A DNA stretch of 64,000 bases. Source: Flammeovirgaceae bacterium. Lineage in GTDB: Bacteria; Bacteroidota; Bacteroidia; Cytophagales; Cyclobacteriaceae. Below, piece by piece: positions 44,198-53,876 of the stretch; the first letter of the stretch is position 1, and every line of letters begins with the position of its first letter. The translations under genes and the position numbers were made by a program. The notes below the pieces were generated by a model. It did no database searches and was not told the DNA's origin. It saw only the letters and a list, made by a program, of their open reading frames with translations. Location of the stretch: positions 1 through 64,000 of the forward strand of contig JAHEZH010000009.1 of NCBI GenBank assembly GCA_023251155.1, given 5' to 3'.

Positions 44198-45364
44198 TTA
44201 TGCTGCTTTTGCCTGTACTGTTTTACTTTCTTTTACCTCTGATGATTGTCCCCAGTTCTCTTCCTGCTCTCCACGACTTACACTCAGAATAATTCCTACC
44301 GATAAACCGGTAATCACCATGGATGTACCCCCCATACTTATGAGTGGCAAAGGCTGGCCGGTGATTGGGCCAAGCCCGACTACAACGCCCATGTTTACCA
44401 TGGCCTGACAGACCAAATCGAAACTCAATCCTGCTGACAGCAATCCGCCAAATGCCCGCTCACTGTTATATGCGGCTTTCATACCGCGATGAAGAAGGGT
44501 GAGATAAAGTACCAGAACAATGATTCCACCAATCATTCCATATTCTTCAATTACAATGGCATACACGAAATCAGAATAAGGATGTGGCAGGATGTTACGT
44601 TGTTCACTGTTACCAGGGCCTTTACCAACAATACCACCCGTTGACACGGCAATGAATCCATGAGTTGCCTGGAATGAATGTTCCCCTTTAACGAAAGCAG
44701 TAATCCGGCTCTTCACCGTTTCTGCACGACTACCTAACGTGGCGGCCACAGCACCGGCAAGCAATCCGACCAATACCAGCATCGCCAGGTATTTTACCGG
44801 CACACGACCAATAAACATAATCAACATACAGGTTGCAAAGAGCAATACAGCAGTAGATACGTTTGACAGACCGATTAAAGCACAGATAACACCACACCAG
44901 ATAAGAATCGGAATCAAGGTCTCCTTAATATCTTCAATATTCTGTTGCTTTTTAGACAGCATACTCGCCAGGTTGATGATCAAAGCCAGGCTGGCAAAAT
45001 CCGATGGCTGAAACGATCCGATTACAGGGATATTTATCCAGCGGGCAGCATCGTTCAGTGTAGTACCATTTGTAAATGTATAAATTAACAAAGGCACACT
45101 GATCCATAACGCAAAACGCGAAAGCTTGGAATAGTAACGGTAATCAATCTTATGTGCGATCCACATTGCTCCCAGACCAAGAAATACCATCAGGGTGTGT
45201 TTAAATAAATAGCTTTCGGTGCTTCTCGTCTTCTTATAGGCGAGCGTACCAATCGAACTATACACCACGAGAATGCTGATCAGCGACAATAGGAAAACCA
45301 CCGCCCAGATGACTTTGTCACCTTGCAGGTTTTTATCCGCCCATGTTTTAAACTTCGCAATCAT
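44198..45364 (-). CDS. ftsW: Peptidoglycan polymerase FtsW
   Basis: A 388-residue SEDS-family protein with about ten membrane helices; it polymerises lipid II at the septum with the FtsI transpeptidase. Family motifs are IGTLAYKKTRSTESYLFKH near the start, GSFQPSDFASLALI, THGFIAVSTGGIVGKGPGNS and PLPLISMGGTSMVITG. The hydrophilic tail carries a low-complexity charged end. Overlaps murD by four bases. Confidence 0.96.
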   Translation of the reverse strand: MIAKFKTWADKNLQGDKVIWAVVFLLSLISILVVYSSIGTLAYKKTRSTESYLFKHTLMVFLGLGAMWIAHKIDYRYYSKLSRFALWISVPLLIYTFTNGTTLNDAARWINIPVIGSFQPSDFASLALIINLASMLSKKQQNIEDIKETLIPILIWCGVICALIGLSNVSTAVLLFATCMLIMFIGRVPVKYLAMLVLVGLLAGAVAATLGSRAETVKSRITAFVKGEHSFQATHGFIAVSTGGIVGKGPGNSEQRNILPHPYSDFVYAIVIEEYGMIGGIIVLVLYLTLLHRGMKAAYNSERAFGGLLSAGLSFDLVCQAMVNMGVVVGLGPITGQPLPLISMGGTSMVITGLSVGIILSVSRGEQEENWGQSSEVKESKTVQAKAA

Positions 45365-46725
45365 GACGCTGCTTTTTCGGTTTCCTTTTTCAATTCGAGA
45401 ACGGCTTCACGAAACTGATCCCCTCGGTCTTCATAATTCTTAAACAAATCAAAACTGGCGCAGGCAGGTGACAATAAGACGACATCCCCTTTTTTTGCCG
45501 ATGCCAATGCCATACGCACCAACTCTTTTACGGTTTGTGTCTCCTTGATCTCACCCACTACTCCGCTGAAAAATGTTTTCAACTTCGCATTGTCCTTACC
45601 AAGACAAATCAATACACGAACCTTCTTGCTTACCTCTTCTTTGATCAGGTTATAATCATTACCCTTGTCGATACCACCGGCAATCCAGATCAAGGGTTGC
45701 GTATAACTTCCCAATCCATACACTACGGAATCCACATTGGTCGCTTTGGAATCATTCACAAACTCCACACCATCAATGGTTGCCACTGATTCCAGGCGAT
45801 GAGGCGCGTTGATGAATGTTTTCAACCCCGATTTAATCAAACCTATATCAGCACCCGCAAAAAATACAGCCGAAACAGCTGACATGGTGTTGATCAGGTT
45901 ATGTGGCCCCTTCAGCGTGGTTTCTGACTGGGAAATCGAAAAAATATCGTTACCGAAATTGAAAGTCATTTTATCTCCAGTGCTGTAGACGGTGGTCTGC
46001 TCTTTCAATGAAACAGCCGTCTTCTTCACGTCAATGGATCTCTTTTTCACTTCACTGCCTGTTACCGCATCATCGGCATAATAGATGAAGTGATCCTCTT
46101 TGCTCATGTTCTGAATCAGTCTGAATTTGGAGTTGATGTAGTTCTCCATTTTATACTCATACCGGTCCAGATGATCCGGAGTGATGTTCAGCAAAATAGC
46201 GATGTCTGGCCTGAACGAGGTAAAGCCGTCAATCTGGTAACTGCTTATTTCGATTACGTACCAATCGTATTGATCCTTTACGAGTTTGCGTGCGAGGCTT
46301 TCACCCACATTACCTGCGAGGGCTACTTTAAATCCTGCTGATTTCATCAGGTGATAAGTCAGCAAAGTAGTAGTGGTTTTTCCATTGGTACCTGTTATGG
46401 CAATCACCTTACCATTGGTATTGAGATACCGGAAGGCGAACTCCAATTCATCAATAATTTCAATGCCAGCACTTTTTGCTTTCCGGATGACTTCCGCTTT
46501 ATCCGGAATACCCGGACTCTTGATGATCAGCTTTGCATTCAGAATCAGATCCAGCGTATGCGTACCTTCTTCAAAAGGGATCGCCTCACCGATCAATTCA
46601 TGCTTATACTTGTCTTTCAATTGCGATTGGTCAGACACAAAAACATCGTACCCCTTCGCTTTTGCTAAACGTGCAGCACCGGTTCCGCTCTCTCCTCCTC
46701 CCAATATGACGATACGATCGCTCAT
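45361..46725 (-). CDS. murD: UDP-MurNAc-L-Ala--D-glutamate ligase
   Basis: A 454-residue Mur ligase adding D-Glu. [20 protein letters not shown] at the N-terminus, [26 protein letters not shown] and [11 protein letters not shown] identify MurD. Length is normal. It overlaps mraY by four bases and ftsW by four bases in a tightly packed cluster. Confidence 0.97.
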   Translation of the reverse strand: MSDRIVILGGGESGTGAARLAKAKGYDVFVSDQSQLKDKYKHELIGEAIPFEEGTHTLDLILNAKLIIKSPGIPDKAEVIRKAKSAGIEIIDELEFAFRYLNTNGKVIAITGTNGKTTTTLLTYHLMKSAGFKVALAGNVGESLARKLVKDQYDWYVIEISSYQIDGFTSFRPDIAILLNITPDHLDRYEYKMENYINSKFRLIQNMSKEDHFIYYADDAVTGSEVKKRSIDVKKTAVSLKEQTTVYSTGDKMTFNFGNDIFSISQSETTLKGPHNLINTMSAVSAVFFAGADIGLIKSGLKTFINAPHRLESVATIDGVEFVNDSKATNVDSVVYGLGSYTQPLIWIAGGIDKGNDYNLIKEEVSKKVRVLICLGKDNAKLKTFFSGVVGEIKETQTVKELVRMALASAKKGDVVLLSPACASFDLFKNYEDRGDQFREAVLELKKETEKAAS

Positions 46726-47939
46726 CTCAATTTTAATGTTGCCAGACTAAGTATTGCTAATAATATTCCTACGATCCAGAAGCGGGTTACAATCTTCGCT
46801 TCCGGTATGTTTTTCTTTTGATAATGATGATGTAACGGAGACATTAATAGAATACGTCTTCCTTCTCCATATTTTCTCCTGGTGTATTTAAAGTAAGATA
46901 CCTGCAAGATCACTGACATGTTTTCAATCAGAAACACGCCACATAATAAGGGTATCATCAACTCTTTTCGCACAGCCAATGCCAATACAGCAATGATCCC
47001 GCCTAACGATAAACTTCCGGTATCGCCCATAAACACCTGCGCGGGATAAGCATTGTACCACAAGAAGCCAAGGCATGCGCCCACAAAAGCAGTACAAAAA
47101 ATAACCAACTCACCCAGGTTGGGTATGTACATAATGTTGAGGTAATTACTAAAGTCCACACGGCCCGAGAGGTAAGCGAGAATAGCCAGTGTAAGTCCGA
47201 TGATACCTGAAGTACCTGCAGCCAGTCCGTCAATTCCGTCTGTAATGTTCGCCCCATTCGATACCGCGGTAATGATCAGGATCACAACGAGGGTATACAT
47301 GATCCAGGTATAGTTCCGATCCAGAAACGGTGTAATGCTATGATAATCGAATTCGTTATTCTTGATGAAGGGTAACGTTGTTTTGGTAGACTTCACATTT
47401 TGATACGTAGCCTCCTGTTGTTGTGTCACCACTTCGGTTTGCATAGCGGGATCAGCCGGCTCACGAACCACCACGTTGTTATTAAAAGAAAGGGTCAGCC
47501 CCACAATCAATCCGATGCCTACCTGCCCTACAATCTTGAAGCGTCCCGCAAGACCTTCCTTGTTCTTTTTGAATACTTTAATGTAATCATCCAAAAATCC
47601 GATCAGCCCCAGCCAAATCGTGGTCGTTACCAGTAGAATAACATACACATTATCCAGTTTGGCAAACAGGAGCGTTGGGATAAGAATACCCGCAATGATG
47701 ATAATACCTCCCATAGTAGGAGTACCCTTTTTCTGCATTTGTCCTTCCAGGCCAAGATCACGAATGGATTCACCTACCTGTTTTCTCCTCAAGTAAGCAA
47801 TCAGGTTCTGACCGAATGTGATGGTAATGATCAATGACAGAACCGCAGCAGCCCCGGCACGAAAAGAAATGTACTGAAACACACCCGTTCCCGGCAGATT
47901 AAAATGCTTTTCGATATAATCAAACAAGTAGTATAACAT
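46722..47939 (-). CDS. mraY: Phospho-MurNAc-pentapeptide transferase MraY
   Basis: A 405-residue membrane enzyme making lipid I from UDP-MurNAc-pentapeptide. It has about ten helices and motifs [53 protein letters not shown] and [11 protein letters not shown] soluble insertion of about 45 residues between helices ([15 protein letters not shown] region) is typical of Bacteroidota MraY. It is separated from murE by a small remnant gene. Confidence 0.97.
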   Translation of the reverse strand: MLYYLFDYIEKHFNLPGTGVFQYISFRAGAAAVLSLIITITFGQNLIAYLRRKQVGESIRDLGLEGQMQKKGTPTMGGIIIIAGILIPTLLFAKLDNVYVILLVTTTIWLGLIGFLDDYIKVFKKNKEGLAGRFKIVGQVGIGLIVGLTLSFNNNVVVREPADPAMQTEVVTQQQEATYQNVKSTKTTLPFIKNNEFDYHSITPFLDRNYTWIMYTLVVILIITAVSNGANITDGIDGLAAGTSGIIGLTLAILAYLSGRVDFSNYLNIMYIPNLGELVIFCTAFVGACLGFLWYNAYPAQVFMGDTGSLSLGGIIAVLALAVRKELMIPLLCGVFLIENMSVILQVSYFKYTRRKYGEGRRILLMSPLHHHYQKKNIPEAKIVTRFWIVGILLAILSLATLKLR

Positions 47940-47949
47940 GAATGTTCAA

Positions 47950-48129
47950 TTAGCCAATTTGACAATTAGTCATTGGGCTATCCTTTTTTGTTGATGCAAT
48001 TATTTTATTCAAAACCTTTATAATACTCTCTATTTCTCTTTGCTCACGAAGCAATTCAGAGAAATCCATAATATCCAATGCAAACTGGAACGTTAACTTC
48101 ACAATCACATTATCTTTATAATTCCTCAT
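47950..48129 (-). pseudogene. Four-helix bundle (IVS-type) protein gene with internal deletion
   Basis: A 59-codon frame on the minus strand reads MRNYKDNVIVKLTFQFALDI and MDFSELLREQREIESIIKVL, then a basic end. The beginning matches the N-terminal helix of the small four-helix bundle family also found in 23S rRNA intervening sequences. The end resembles that family's last helix, while the central two helices are missing, so an internal in-frame deletion is likely. It is flanked by an 11-bp inverted repeat (TTGACAATTAG at 47959-47969 and CTAATTGTCAA at 48133-48143). It interrupts the otherwise tight murE-mraY junction. Confidence 0.6.
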
Positions 48130-48159
48130 TGGCTAATTGTCAAGTTGTTCATTGGCTAA

Positions 48160-49623
48160 TTAATTACTGAACATTTTCAACATCCGTGTCAATACTTCGT
48201 GGTCGTCAAAGTTATGTTTCACCCCTTTGATCTCCTGGTACGTTTCATGGCCTTTACCCGCCACGAGTATGATATCTTTTTCTTTCGCCATCATACAGGC
48301 GGTCTTTATTGCTTCTTCACGATCGACCATGACCAATGTCTTGCGAACATCCGATGGGCTTACTCCCGTTTGCATTTCACGAATGATCTGCATCGGATCT
48401 TCATCGCGTGGATTATCTGAAGTAAAAATTACCTTATCACTGTACTTGCAGGCAATCGCAGCCATCAATGGTCGCTTGGTTTTATCGCGATTACCTCCAC
48501 ATCCCACCACAGAAATCACCTGCTCCTGCCCTGAACGAAAGTGCGTGATCGTGTCCAACACATTTTTTAATGCATCGGGTGTATGTGCATAATCCACGAT
48601 GGCCGTAAACTTTGAACCCGGAAGTACCAGTTCGAAACGACCCGGCGCACCGGTTAATGAAGATAACTTCATCAGGGCTAATTCCTGGTCTTCGCCCAGC
48701 AAGCATGCTGCCCCATATACCGCGAGAAGATTATACGCATTGAAGTCACCAATGAGCCGGAACCAAACGTTTCTTCCTCCTATCTCTACTTCCAGTCCTT
48801 CTATGGAATTGGTAATGATCTTTCCTTTAAAGTCGGCCATCTTCTTAAGACCGTACGTTTGCTTTTTGGCTTTGCAGTTTTGCAGCATTACCATACCACG
48901 CTTGTCATCCACATTCACCAATGCAAAGGCATCCGAAGGCAAGCCATCAAAAAATCCTTTCTTGGCACGGATATAACTTTCAAATGTGCGGTGGTAGTCG
49001 AGATGATCGTGCGTAATGTTGGTAAACAAACCACCGGTGAAATGCAAACCTTCTATTCTCCCCTGATCCACCGCATGCGAACTCACTTCCATAAAGCAAT
49101 GCGTGCATTTTGCTTCGATCATCTGAAGCAATAGCTCGTTGATCTGAATCGGATCAGGCGTAGTATGTGTCGCTACGATTTCTTTATCCACAATTTTATT
49201 CACAACTGTGGATAACAATCCGGAGCGATACTCCATTGCATTAAACAATTTGAACAACAAGGTAGCAACGGTTGTTTTCCCGTTAGTACCGGTCACGCCA
49301 ATCAGTTTTATTTTTTCCGAAGGGTTGCCATAAAAATTAGCAGCAATCACCCCCAGTGCATGTGCACTGTTTTTCACCGTTACATACGTGGCATGGTCGG
49401 ATATAGACTCGGGAAGTTTCTCACAGACCACCGCTTGAGCACCCGCTGCAACGACTTTATCGATGTATTCATGCCCGTCTGACTGAGTTCCCTTTACGGC
49501 AACAAACAGAAAGCCTGGCTTCACTTTACGCGAGTCAAAGCAAATACCTTTTACATCTACATTCATGTCGCCAGAAGTAGAGGTGATACTTACCTTGTAC
49601 AATATATCTTTCAGTTCTGTCAT
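48160..49623 (-). CDS. murE: UDP-MurNAc-tripeptide synthetase MurE
   Basis: A 487-residue Mur ligase adding the third peptide residue. Motifs [37 protein letters not shown], and DNPRDEDP are visible. The DNPR motif marks meso-diaminopimelate-adding enzymes, so the cell wall is predicted to be m-DAP type. Length normal. The start overlaps the ftsI stop by one base. Confidence 0.97.
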   Translation of the reverse strand: MTELKDILYKVSITSTSGDMNVDVKGICFDSRKVKPGFLFVAVKGTQSDGHEYIDKVVAAGAQAVVCEKLPESISDHATYVTVKNSAHALGVIAANFYGNPSEKIKLIGVTGTNGKTTVATLLFKLFNAMEYRSGLLSTVVNKIVDKEIVATHTTPDPIQINELLLQMIEAKCTHCFMEVSSHAVDQGRIEGLHFTGGLFTNITHDHLDYHRTFESYIRAKKGFFDGLPSDAFALVNVDDKRGMVMLQNCKAKKQTYGLKKMADFKGKIITNSIEGLEVEIGGRNVWFRLIGDFNAYNLLAVYGAACLLGEDQELALMKLSSLTGAPGRFELVLPGSKFTAIVDYAHTPDALKNVLDTITHFRSGQEQVISVVGCGGNRDKTKRPLMAAIACKYSDKVIFTSDNPRDEDPMQIIREMQTGVSPSDVRKTLVMVDREEAIKTACMMAKEKDIILVAGKGHETYQEIKGVKHNFDDHEVLTRMLKMFSN

Positions 49624-51722
49624 TAACTCAATCGAATATAAATTCGTGATCCTTTAGTAAATCGTGCTCCTGCAGGCAGTGATTGTTCTTCTACCCGGCC
49701 CTTACCGTTATGTACGACACGCAACCCGGACTTTTCTAATACATAAATTGCATCACGAAACGTCATTCCGGTTACATCCGGCACGCGGTCATTCACTATT
49801 GCATTTTTTCTCCACACCACTGCACTTCCGTTCTTTGCTGCCTTCACCCATTCTTCTTCGGTAGCCGTATGAGAAGAAACACCCAATTCATTGGTCAGCA
49901 TGCTTAGTTCTTCCTGGTGGCCTGACTTAATTACAGGAAACACACCTTCTTCAAACACTACCTTTTTTTCCATGGCTGTGTGCAGGTTCAGATCGCGTGA
50001 ATAAATGTTATCCGCTATCTCTTTGAATACAGGGCCTGCCACACTACTTCCATACTGGAAAATTCCCTTTGGGTTTTTCATCAATACAATGATGGAATAC
50101 TTGGGTGCATGAGCCGGAAAGTATCCAACAAAAGAAGTGACGTACTTCTTGGTATAATGTCCATCTTCCAGTATCTGAGAAGTACCTGTTTTACCTGCAA
50201 TGCGGTAGTGTGTTCCTTTCAGGCTCTTGGCTGTTCCATTCTCTACTACCGCCTCCAGTAATATCTTCATTTGAGCTAACGTCTTGTTCGAGCAGATTTT
50301 ACTATTCAATACCTCGGGTTCAAATTCCTTTTGCTTATCGTCAGCCCGGTTAACCGAGGTAACAAAAATGGGCTTCACCATCTTCCCATCGTTAGCTATC
50401 GCATTGTATAATGTCAATGTATGAAGCGGAGAAATTTCAAATCCATATCCGTAAGACATCCACGGAAGGGTGATCCCACTCCAGCTCTTATCGGTTGGGC
50501 GGGTGATCTTGGGATACGTTTCACCGGCAATCTGAATACCCAGTGGTTTGGATAATTTCAAGTCGTCTACATATTTCAGAAACTTCTCTGGTTTGGTGCC
50601 GAAGTATTTATCGGTCAACTTAGCCATCGCCACATTGGATGATACTTCAAAAGCACGCTGAATACTTACGGTTCCATAACCACCGATATCATGGTCTTTT
50701 ACGGTTCGGTTATAAAAATTGTAAAGTCCATTGCCCGTCTCAATATTATCTGTCAGCGCGATGTTGGTTTCTTCCAGTAAAGCAATCATGGTTACGGCTT
50801 TGAAGGTTGAACCGGGTTCGATCGAACCGGCCACAGCGATGTTATACTTCTCCTGGTAATTTCCCTTTCCATCCCGCGTAAGGTTAGATATCGCTTTGAT
50901 GTGCCCGGTCTTCACTTCCATCACCACCACAGTGCCTTCATCCGCATCATGCTGCTCCATGTGGCGATACAGTGAAGTCTCCGCTACATCCTGAAGATTG
51001 ATATCCAACGTGGTTTGTATATCCAGGCCATCAATGGCTTTCGTATTATTACCATCGAAAACAGGTTTCCAAACCCCTCCTGCTATTTTTTGAAACAGGG
51101 CTTCTCCGTTTTGTCCGCCAAGTACATCATTGAAACTATATTCCAGCCCCACCCCTACACCATTTTCATTGACATAACCCACCGTTCTGCGGCTCAGGTT
51201 AGAAAAAGGACGATAGCGAACATCGTGTTTTTCAAAAATCACTCCCCCTTTATATCTTCCTTCACGGAAAATAGGCCAGGAAGACATTTCCTTTTTTGTC
51301 TGATAGTTGATTTGCTTCCGATTGATGATCACGTATTGTTTGCGCGAAGCCCTCGCATCCAATAACATTCTTCGGTATTCTACTGTAGATTTATCTTTGT
51401 AATAACGGGAAAGCAACATCGCCAGAGAGTCAATACCTTTCTTGAATACATCCTCCTTGGCAAGTGTCGGATCGATTGCTACTTTATAAAAAGGTAGTGA
51501 GGTAACGAGCAGGCTTCCATTGTCCGAATAGATATTACCGCGTGTTGCCTTCACGGTTTTGTAATCAAACATGATTTCCTCTTCCATCTTGGCCCACTTC
51601 TCCCCCTCCACAAACTGAATATGGCCCACCTTCGCTGCCACGCAGATCGCAAAGACCACGATCGCGAGAAACGCTACGCGTACACGTACCAGTATGGACT
51701 TCTTAATATTCATCCTCGTCAA
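49623..51722 (-). CDS. ftsI: Septal transpeptidase FtsI (PBP3) with PASTA domain
   Basis: A 699-residue class B penicillin-binding protein that cross-links septal peptidoglycan. An N-terminal helix (VRVAFLAIVVFAICVAAKVG) is followed by the dimerisation domain. The transpeptidase domain has the active STFK (about 305), SSN in AFEVSSNVAMAKL and KTGTSQILEDG (about 515). A PASTA domain ends the protein (VPDVTGMTFRDAIYVLEKSG), as in SpoVD-type enzymes and usual in Bacteroidota. The start lies 19 bases inside the ftsL-like gene. Confidence 0.96.
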   Translation of the reverse strand: MTRMNIKKSILVRVRVAFLAIVVFAICVAAKVGHIQFVEGEKWAKMEEEIMFDYKTVKATRGNIYSDNGSLLVTSLPFYKVAIDPTLAKEDVFKKGIDSLAMLLSRYYKDKSTVEYRRMLLDARASRKQYVIINRKQINYQTKKEMSSWPIFREGRYKGGVIFEKHDVRYRPFSNLSRRTVGYVNENGVGVGLEYSFNDVLGGQNGEALFQKIAGGVWKPVFDGNNTKAIDGLDIQTTLDINLQDVAETSLYRHMEQHDADEGTVVVMEVKTGHIKAISNLTRDGKGNYQEKYNIAVAGSIEPGSTFKAVTMIALLEETNIALTDNIETGNGLYNFYNRTVKDHDIGGYGTVSIQRAFEVSSNVAMAKLTDKYFGTKPEKFLKYVDDLKLSKPLGIQIAGETYPKITRPTDKSWSGITLPWMSYGYGFEISPLHTLTLYNAIANDGKMVKPIFVTSVNRADDKQKEFEPEVLNSKICSNKTLAQMKILLEAVVENGTAKSLKGTHYRIAGKTGTSQILEDGHYTKKYVTSFVGYFPAHAPKYSIIVLMKNPKGIFQYGSSVAGPVFKEIADNIYSRDLNLHTAMEKKVVFEEGVFPVIKSGHQEELSMLTNELGVSSHTATEEEWVKAAKNGSAVVWRKNAIVNDRVPDVTGMTFRDAIYVLEKSGLRVVHNGKGRVEEQSLPAGARFTKGSRIYIRLS

Positions 51723-52119
51723 CTACTACCTTAAATGGTGGACGTAAACTTTCCTTTAATCCTAACTCCTTTACTCTTCGGGCTACTTCACTTTGCTTGC
51801 TGGCAAACATCACATCCGCTTTGAGGGTGGTGTAGTCCGCCCGCAGGTCTTCCACTTCACTTTGCGCACGGTCAATCGCCCGCGTGGTTTTTTCTGCATA
51901 GTGTGTATTGCTGATATAGATCAGGCTCAGCAGCATTACAAACAAAATCTTGGGCAGGTACTGAACAGGGAAACCTTCTTCAAAGTACGTTTCCAGCTTC
52001 ATTCGCTTTTCCATACCAGAGAACAGACTCGTACCGTTGCTCGCGGGCGCCTTCACTTCCGGCTTTACGCGTGCCTCGTTACCTTTCTTTTCCGGTTCTA
52101 TTCTGAATTTGTTCTCCAC
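51703..52119 (-). CDS. FtsL-like division protein
   Basis: A 138-residue protein with one membrane helix (YLPKILFVMLLSLIYISNT, about 55-73) and a short coiled-coil periplasmic part (EVEDLRADYTTLKADVMF). The basic N-terminus is cytoplasmic. This matches the FtsL topology, and its position between rsmH and ftsI is that of ftsL; sequence similarity alone would be weak. It overlaps ftsI by 20 bases. Confidence 0.8.
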   Translation of the reverse strand: MENKFRIEPEKKGNEARVKPEVKAPASNGTSLFSGMEKRMKLETYFEEGFPVQYLPKILFVMLLSLIYISNTHYAEKTTRAIDRAQSEVEDLRADYTTLKADVMFASKQSEVARRVKELGLKESLRPPFKVVVDEDEY

Positions 52120-52131
52120 CCTCTGTTAAAC

Positions 52132-53049
52132 TTAAATCTTCTCCGCTATTCTCAATTTCGCACTTCGTGCCCTGTTATTCTCTAAAATTTCTTCCTCACT
52201 GGCCTCTACCGGCTTTCTTGTAATTGCCTGAAAAGGTTTGATGGGGTTTCCAAAAAAATCCTTTTCCAGTTCTCCAAACACTTTTCCGGTGTTGATGTAA
52301 TTCTTTACCATTCTGTCCTCCAGCGAGTGATAACTCATGACGACCAGTCTCCCGTTTGTTGCCATTACTTCCCCACACTGAAGAAGAAATTGTTCCAGCA
52401 CTTCCATCTCCTGGTTCACCACGATGCGCAGTGCCTGAAAGACCTGTGCATAGTATTTAAACTCTTTACCCCAGGGTGCAATTGGCTTCAGCAGTTCGAT
52501 CAGATCATTGATTTTATCGAACTTTTTCTCCGCACGCTTTTGCACTACCAGCTTGGCCAATGTTCTTGCATTCTTTACTTCGCCATACATGCCAAAGATC
52601 TTGTGCAGCTCTTCTTCCGTATATTCATTCAAAAGTTTGGCTGCGCTGAGTGAACCCTTCTTGTCCATACGCATATCCAGTGGTCCATCGAAGCGGGTTG
52701 AAAAACCACGTTCCGGTGAATCGATCTGGTGCGATGAAATGCCAAGGTCAGCCAGAATGCCGTTGACCTTTGTCACTCCGTGCAGCTTCAGGTACTTTTT
52801 CATGTACATGAAGTTGGCCTGACAGAATATAAAAGAACGATGCTGAATGTGTTCAGCCTGTTGTCTGGCATCTTCATCCTGATCGAAACTGATGAGTTTA
52901 CCTCCTTTCAGTTTTTCAAGAATTGCCATGCTATGTCCACCACCGCCAAATGTGACATCTACATAAATGCCCTCCGGATCTATCTGCAATCCTTCGATAC
53001 ACGCTGCCAACATTACAGGCTTGTGATAGCTTCCGGTCGACTTGTTCAT
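52132..53049 (-). CDS. rsmH: 16S rRNA (cytosine1402-N4)-methyltransferase RsmH
   Basis: A 305-residue methyltransferase formerly called MraW; it methylates C1402 of 16S rRNA. HKPVMLAACIEGL at the N-terminus, the SAM motif VTFGGGGHSMAILEKL, ILADLGISSHQIDSPERGFS and VVMSYHSLEDRMVKNYI are all present. Length is normal. It follows mraZ after 48 bases. Confidence 0.97.
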   Translation of the reverse strand: MNKSTGSYHKPVMLAACIEGLQIDPEGIYVDVTFGGGGHSMAILEKLKGGKLISFDQDEDARQQAEHIQHRSFIFCQANFMYMKKYLKLHGVTKVNGILADLGISSHQIDSPERGFSTRFDGPLDMRMDKKGSLSAAKLLNEYTEEELHKIFGMYGEVKNARTLAKLVVQKRAEKKFDKINDLIELLKPIAPWGKEFKYYAQVFQALRIVVNQEMEVLEQFLLQCGEVMATNGRLVVMSYHSLEDRMVKNYINTGKVFGELEKDFFGNPIKPFQAITRKPVEASEEEILENNRARSAKLRIAEKI

Positions 53050-53097
53050 ATTCTTTATTTCAAGAATTCAGGAACAAGAGTCCGGAATCCATTTTCA

Positions 53098-53544
53098 CTA
53101 CTCATTTAAATATTTTTCCGCCAGCTTAGACAACTCACCTGGGTCGCTGATCAGGTGCTTCTCATACACAGATGGATTCCAGATCTCAACTTTGTTTCCC
53201 ATTCCCACCAGCATCGCATCTTTGTCGATCTGCGCATAGGTGAGCATGGCTTTGGGTATCAGAAAACGGCCGCTGTTATCCAGCTCTACCGTAACTACAC
53301 CCGACAAAAAGTTGCGCTGTAGTTTGCGATACTCTTCGTTGAATTCATTGAGACCCGAAATTTTTGAGAAGACCTTTTTGAACTCCACCATCGGGTACAG
53401 TGTGAGACACTGCTCGAAACCTTTGCGCACAACAAGCTCCTGCACACCGCTTTCTTGCGGGAGCTGGCTTTTGATACGCGCAGGCAGTACTAACCTGCCC
53501 TTAGCATCGAGTTTACTCTCAAACTGACTAGTGAAGAAAGTCAT
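53098..53544 (-). CDS. mraZ: Transcriptional regulator MraZ
   Basis: A 148-residue regulator with two AbrB-like halves. The DNA-binding motifs are KLDAKGRLVLPARI and ELDNSGRFLIPKAM. MraZ rings bind direct repeats upstream of its own gene and control the dcw cluster. Three such repeats are visible 50-76 bases upstream of the start. It is the first gene of the cluster running to ftsZ. Confidence 0.96.
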   Translation of the reverse strand: MTFFTSQFESKLDAKGRLVLPARIKSQLPQESGVQELVVRKGFEQCLTLYPMVEFKKVFSKISGLNEFNEEYRKLQRNFLSGVVTVELDNSGRFLIPKAMLTYAQIDKDAMLVGMGNKVEIWNPSVYEKHLISDPGELSKLAEKYLNE

Positions 53545-53573
53545 AGACGTAGTGGTTGCCTTTTTCTCCTAAG

Positions 53574-53581
53574 CAAACCTA
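53574..53581 (-). promoter_or_regulatory. -7 promoter element of mraZ
   Basis: The minus strand reads TAGGTTTG, a full match to TAnnTTTG, 30 bases upstream of the mraZ ATG. No -33 TTTG is present; the MraZ boxes occupy that area, so MraZ binding would cover the promoter. Confidence 0.6.
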
Positions 53582-53593
53582 TGTAATTTTCTA

Positions 53594-53620
53594 CCACTTT
53601 CCACCACTTTACGCCACTTT
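53594..53620 (-). promoter_or_regulatory. MraZ box: three AAAGTGG repeats at 10-bp spacing
   Basis: On the minus strand AAAGTGG occurs at 53614-53620, 53604-53610 and 53594-53600, each separated by three bases, so the period is exactly 10 bp. MraZ is known to bind GTGG/GTGK-type direct repeats with this spacing upstream of its own gene. Confidence 0.8.
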
Positions 53621-53811
53621 TTTACATATTTCACCATAAACAGACCCAAAAGCACATCAATTCCCGCTTTTTACAGACAAAGAATAAAAGAGAAACAGGT
53701 AAGAAAAGGAAGTAAAAACGAGAAATGCAACATTTAAAATGCTTACAATGAGCACTTTAGATTAATAAAAGGCAGGATCAGCCACGTACCTCTGACTGGC
53801 GGCTGATGTAA
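53621..53811. other. Intergenic region between the dcw cluster and the phosphatase locus
   Basis: Between the MraZ boxes and the terminator of the phosphatase gene there is an A-rich stretch without a credible coding frame. I see nothing further in it. Confidence 0.4.
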
Positions 53812-53849
53812 CATGGAAAAAGTGGGAGAAAAAGGGAGCTTCTCCCACT
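53812..53849 (-). terminator. Terminator of the phosphatase operon
   Basis: On the minus strand AGTGGGAGAA and TTCTCCCACT form a 10-bp stem followed by TTTTTCC, 27 bases after the alkaline phosphatase stop codon. Confidence 0.8.
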
Positions 53850-53876
53850 CTATTATATAGTATATAGGGAACTGAC

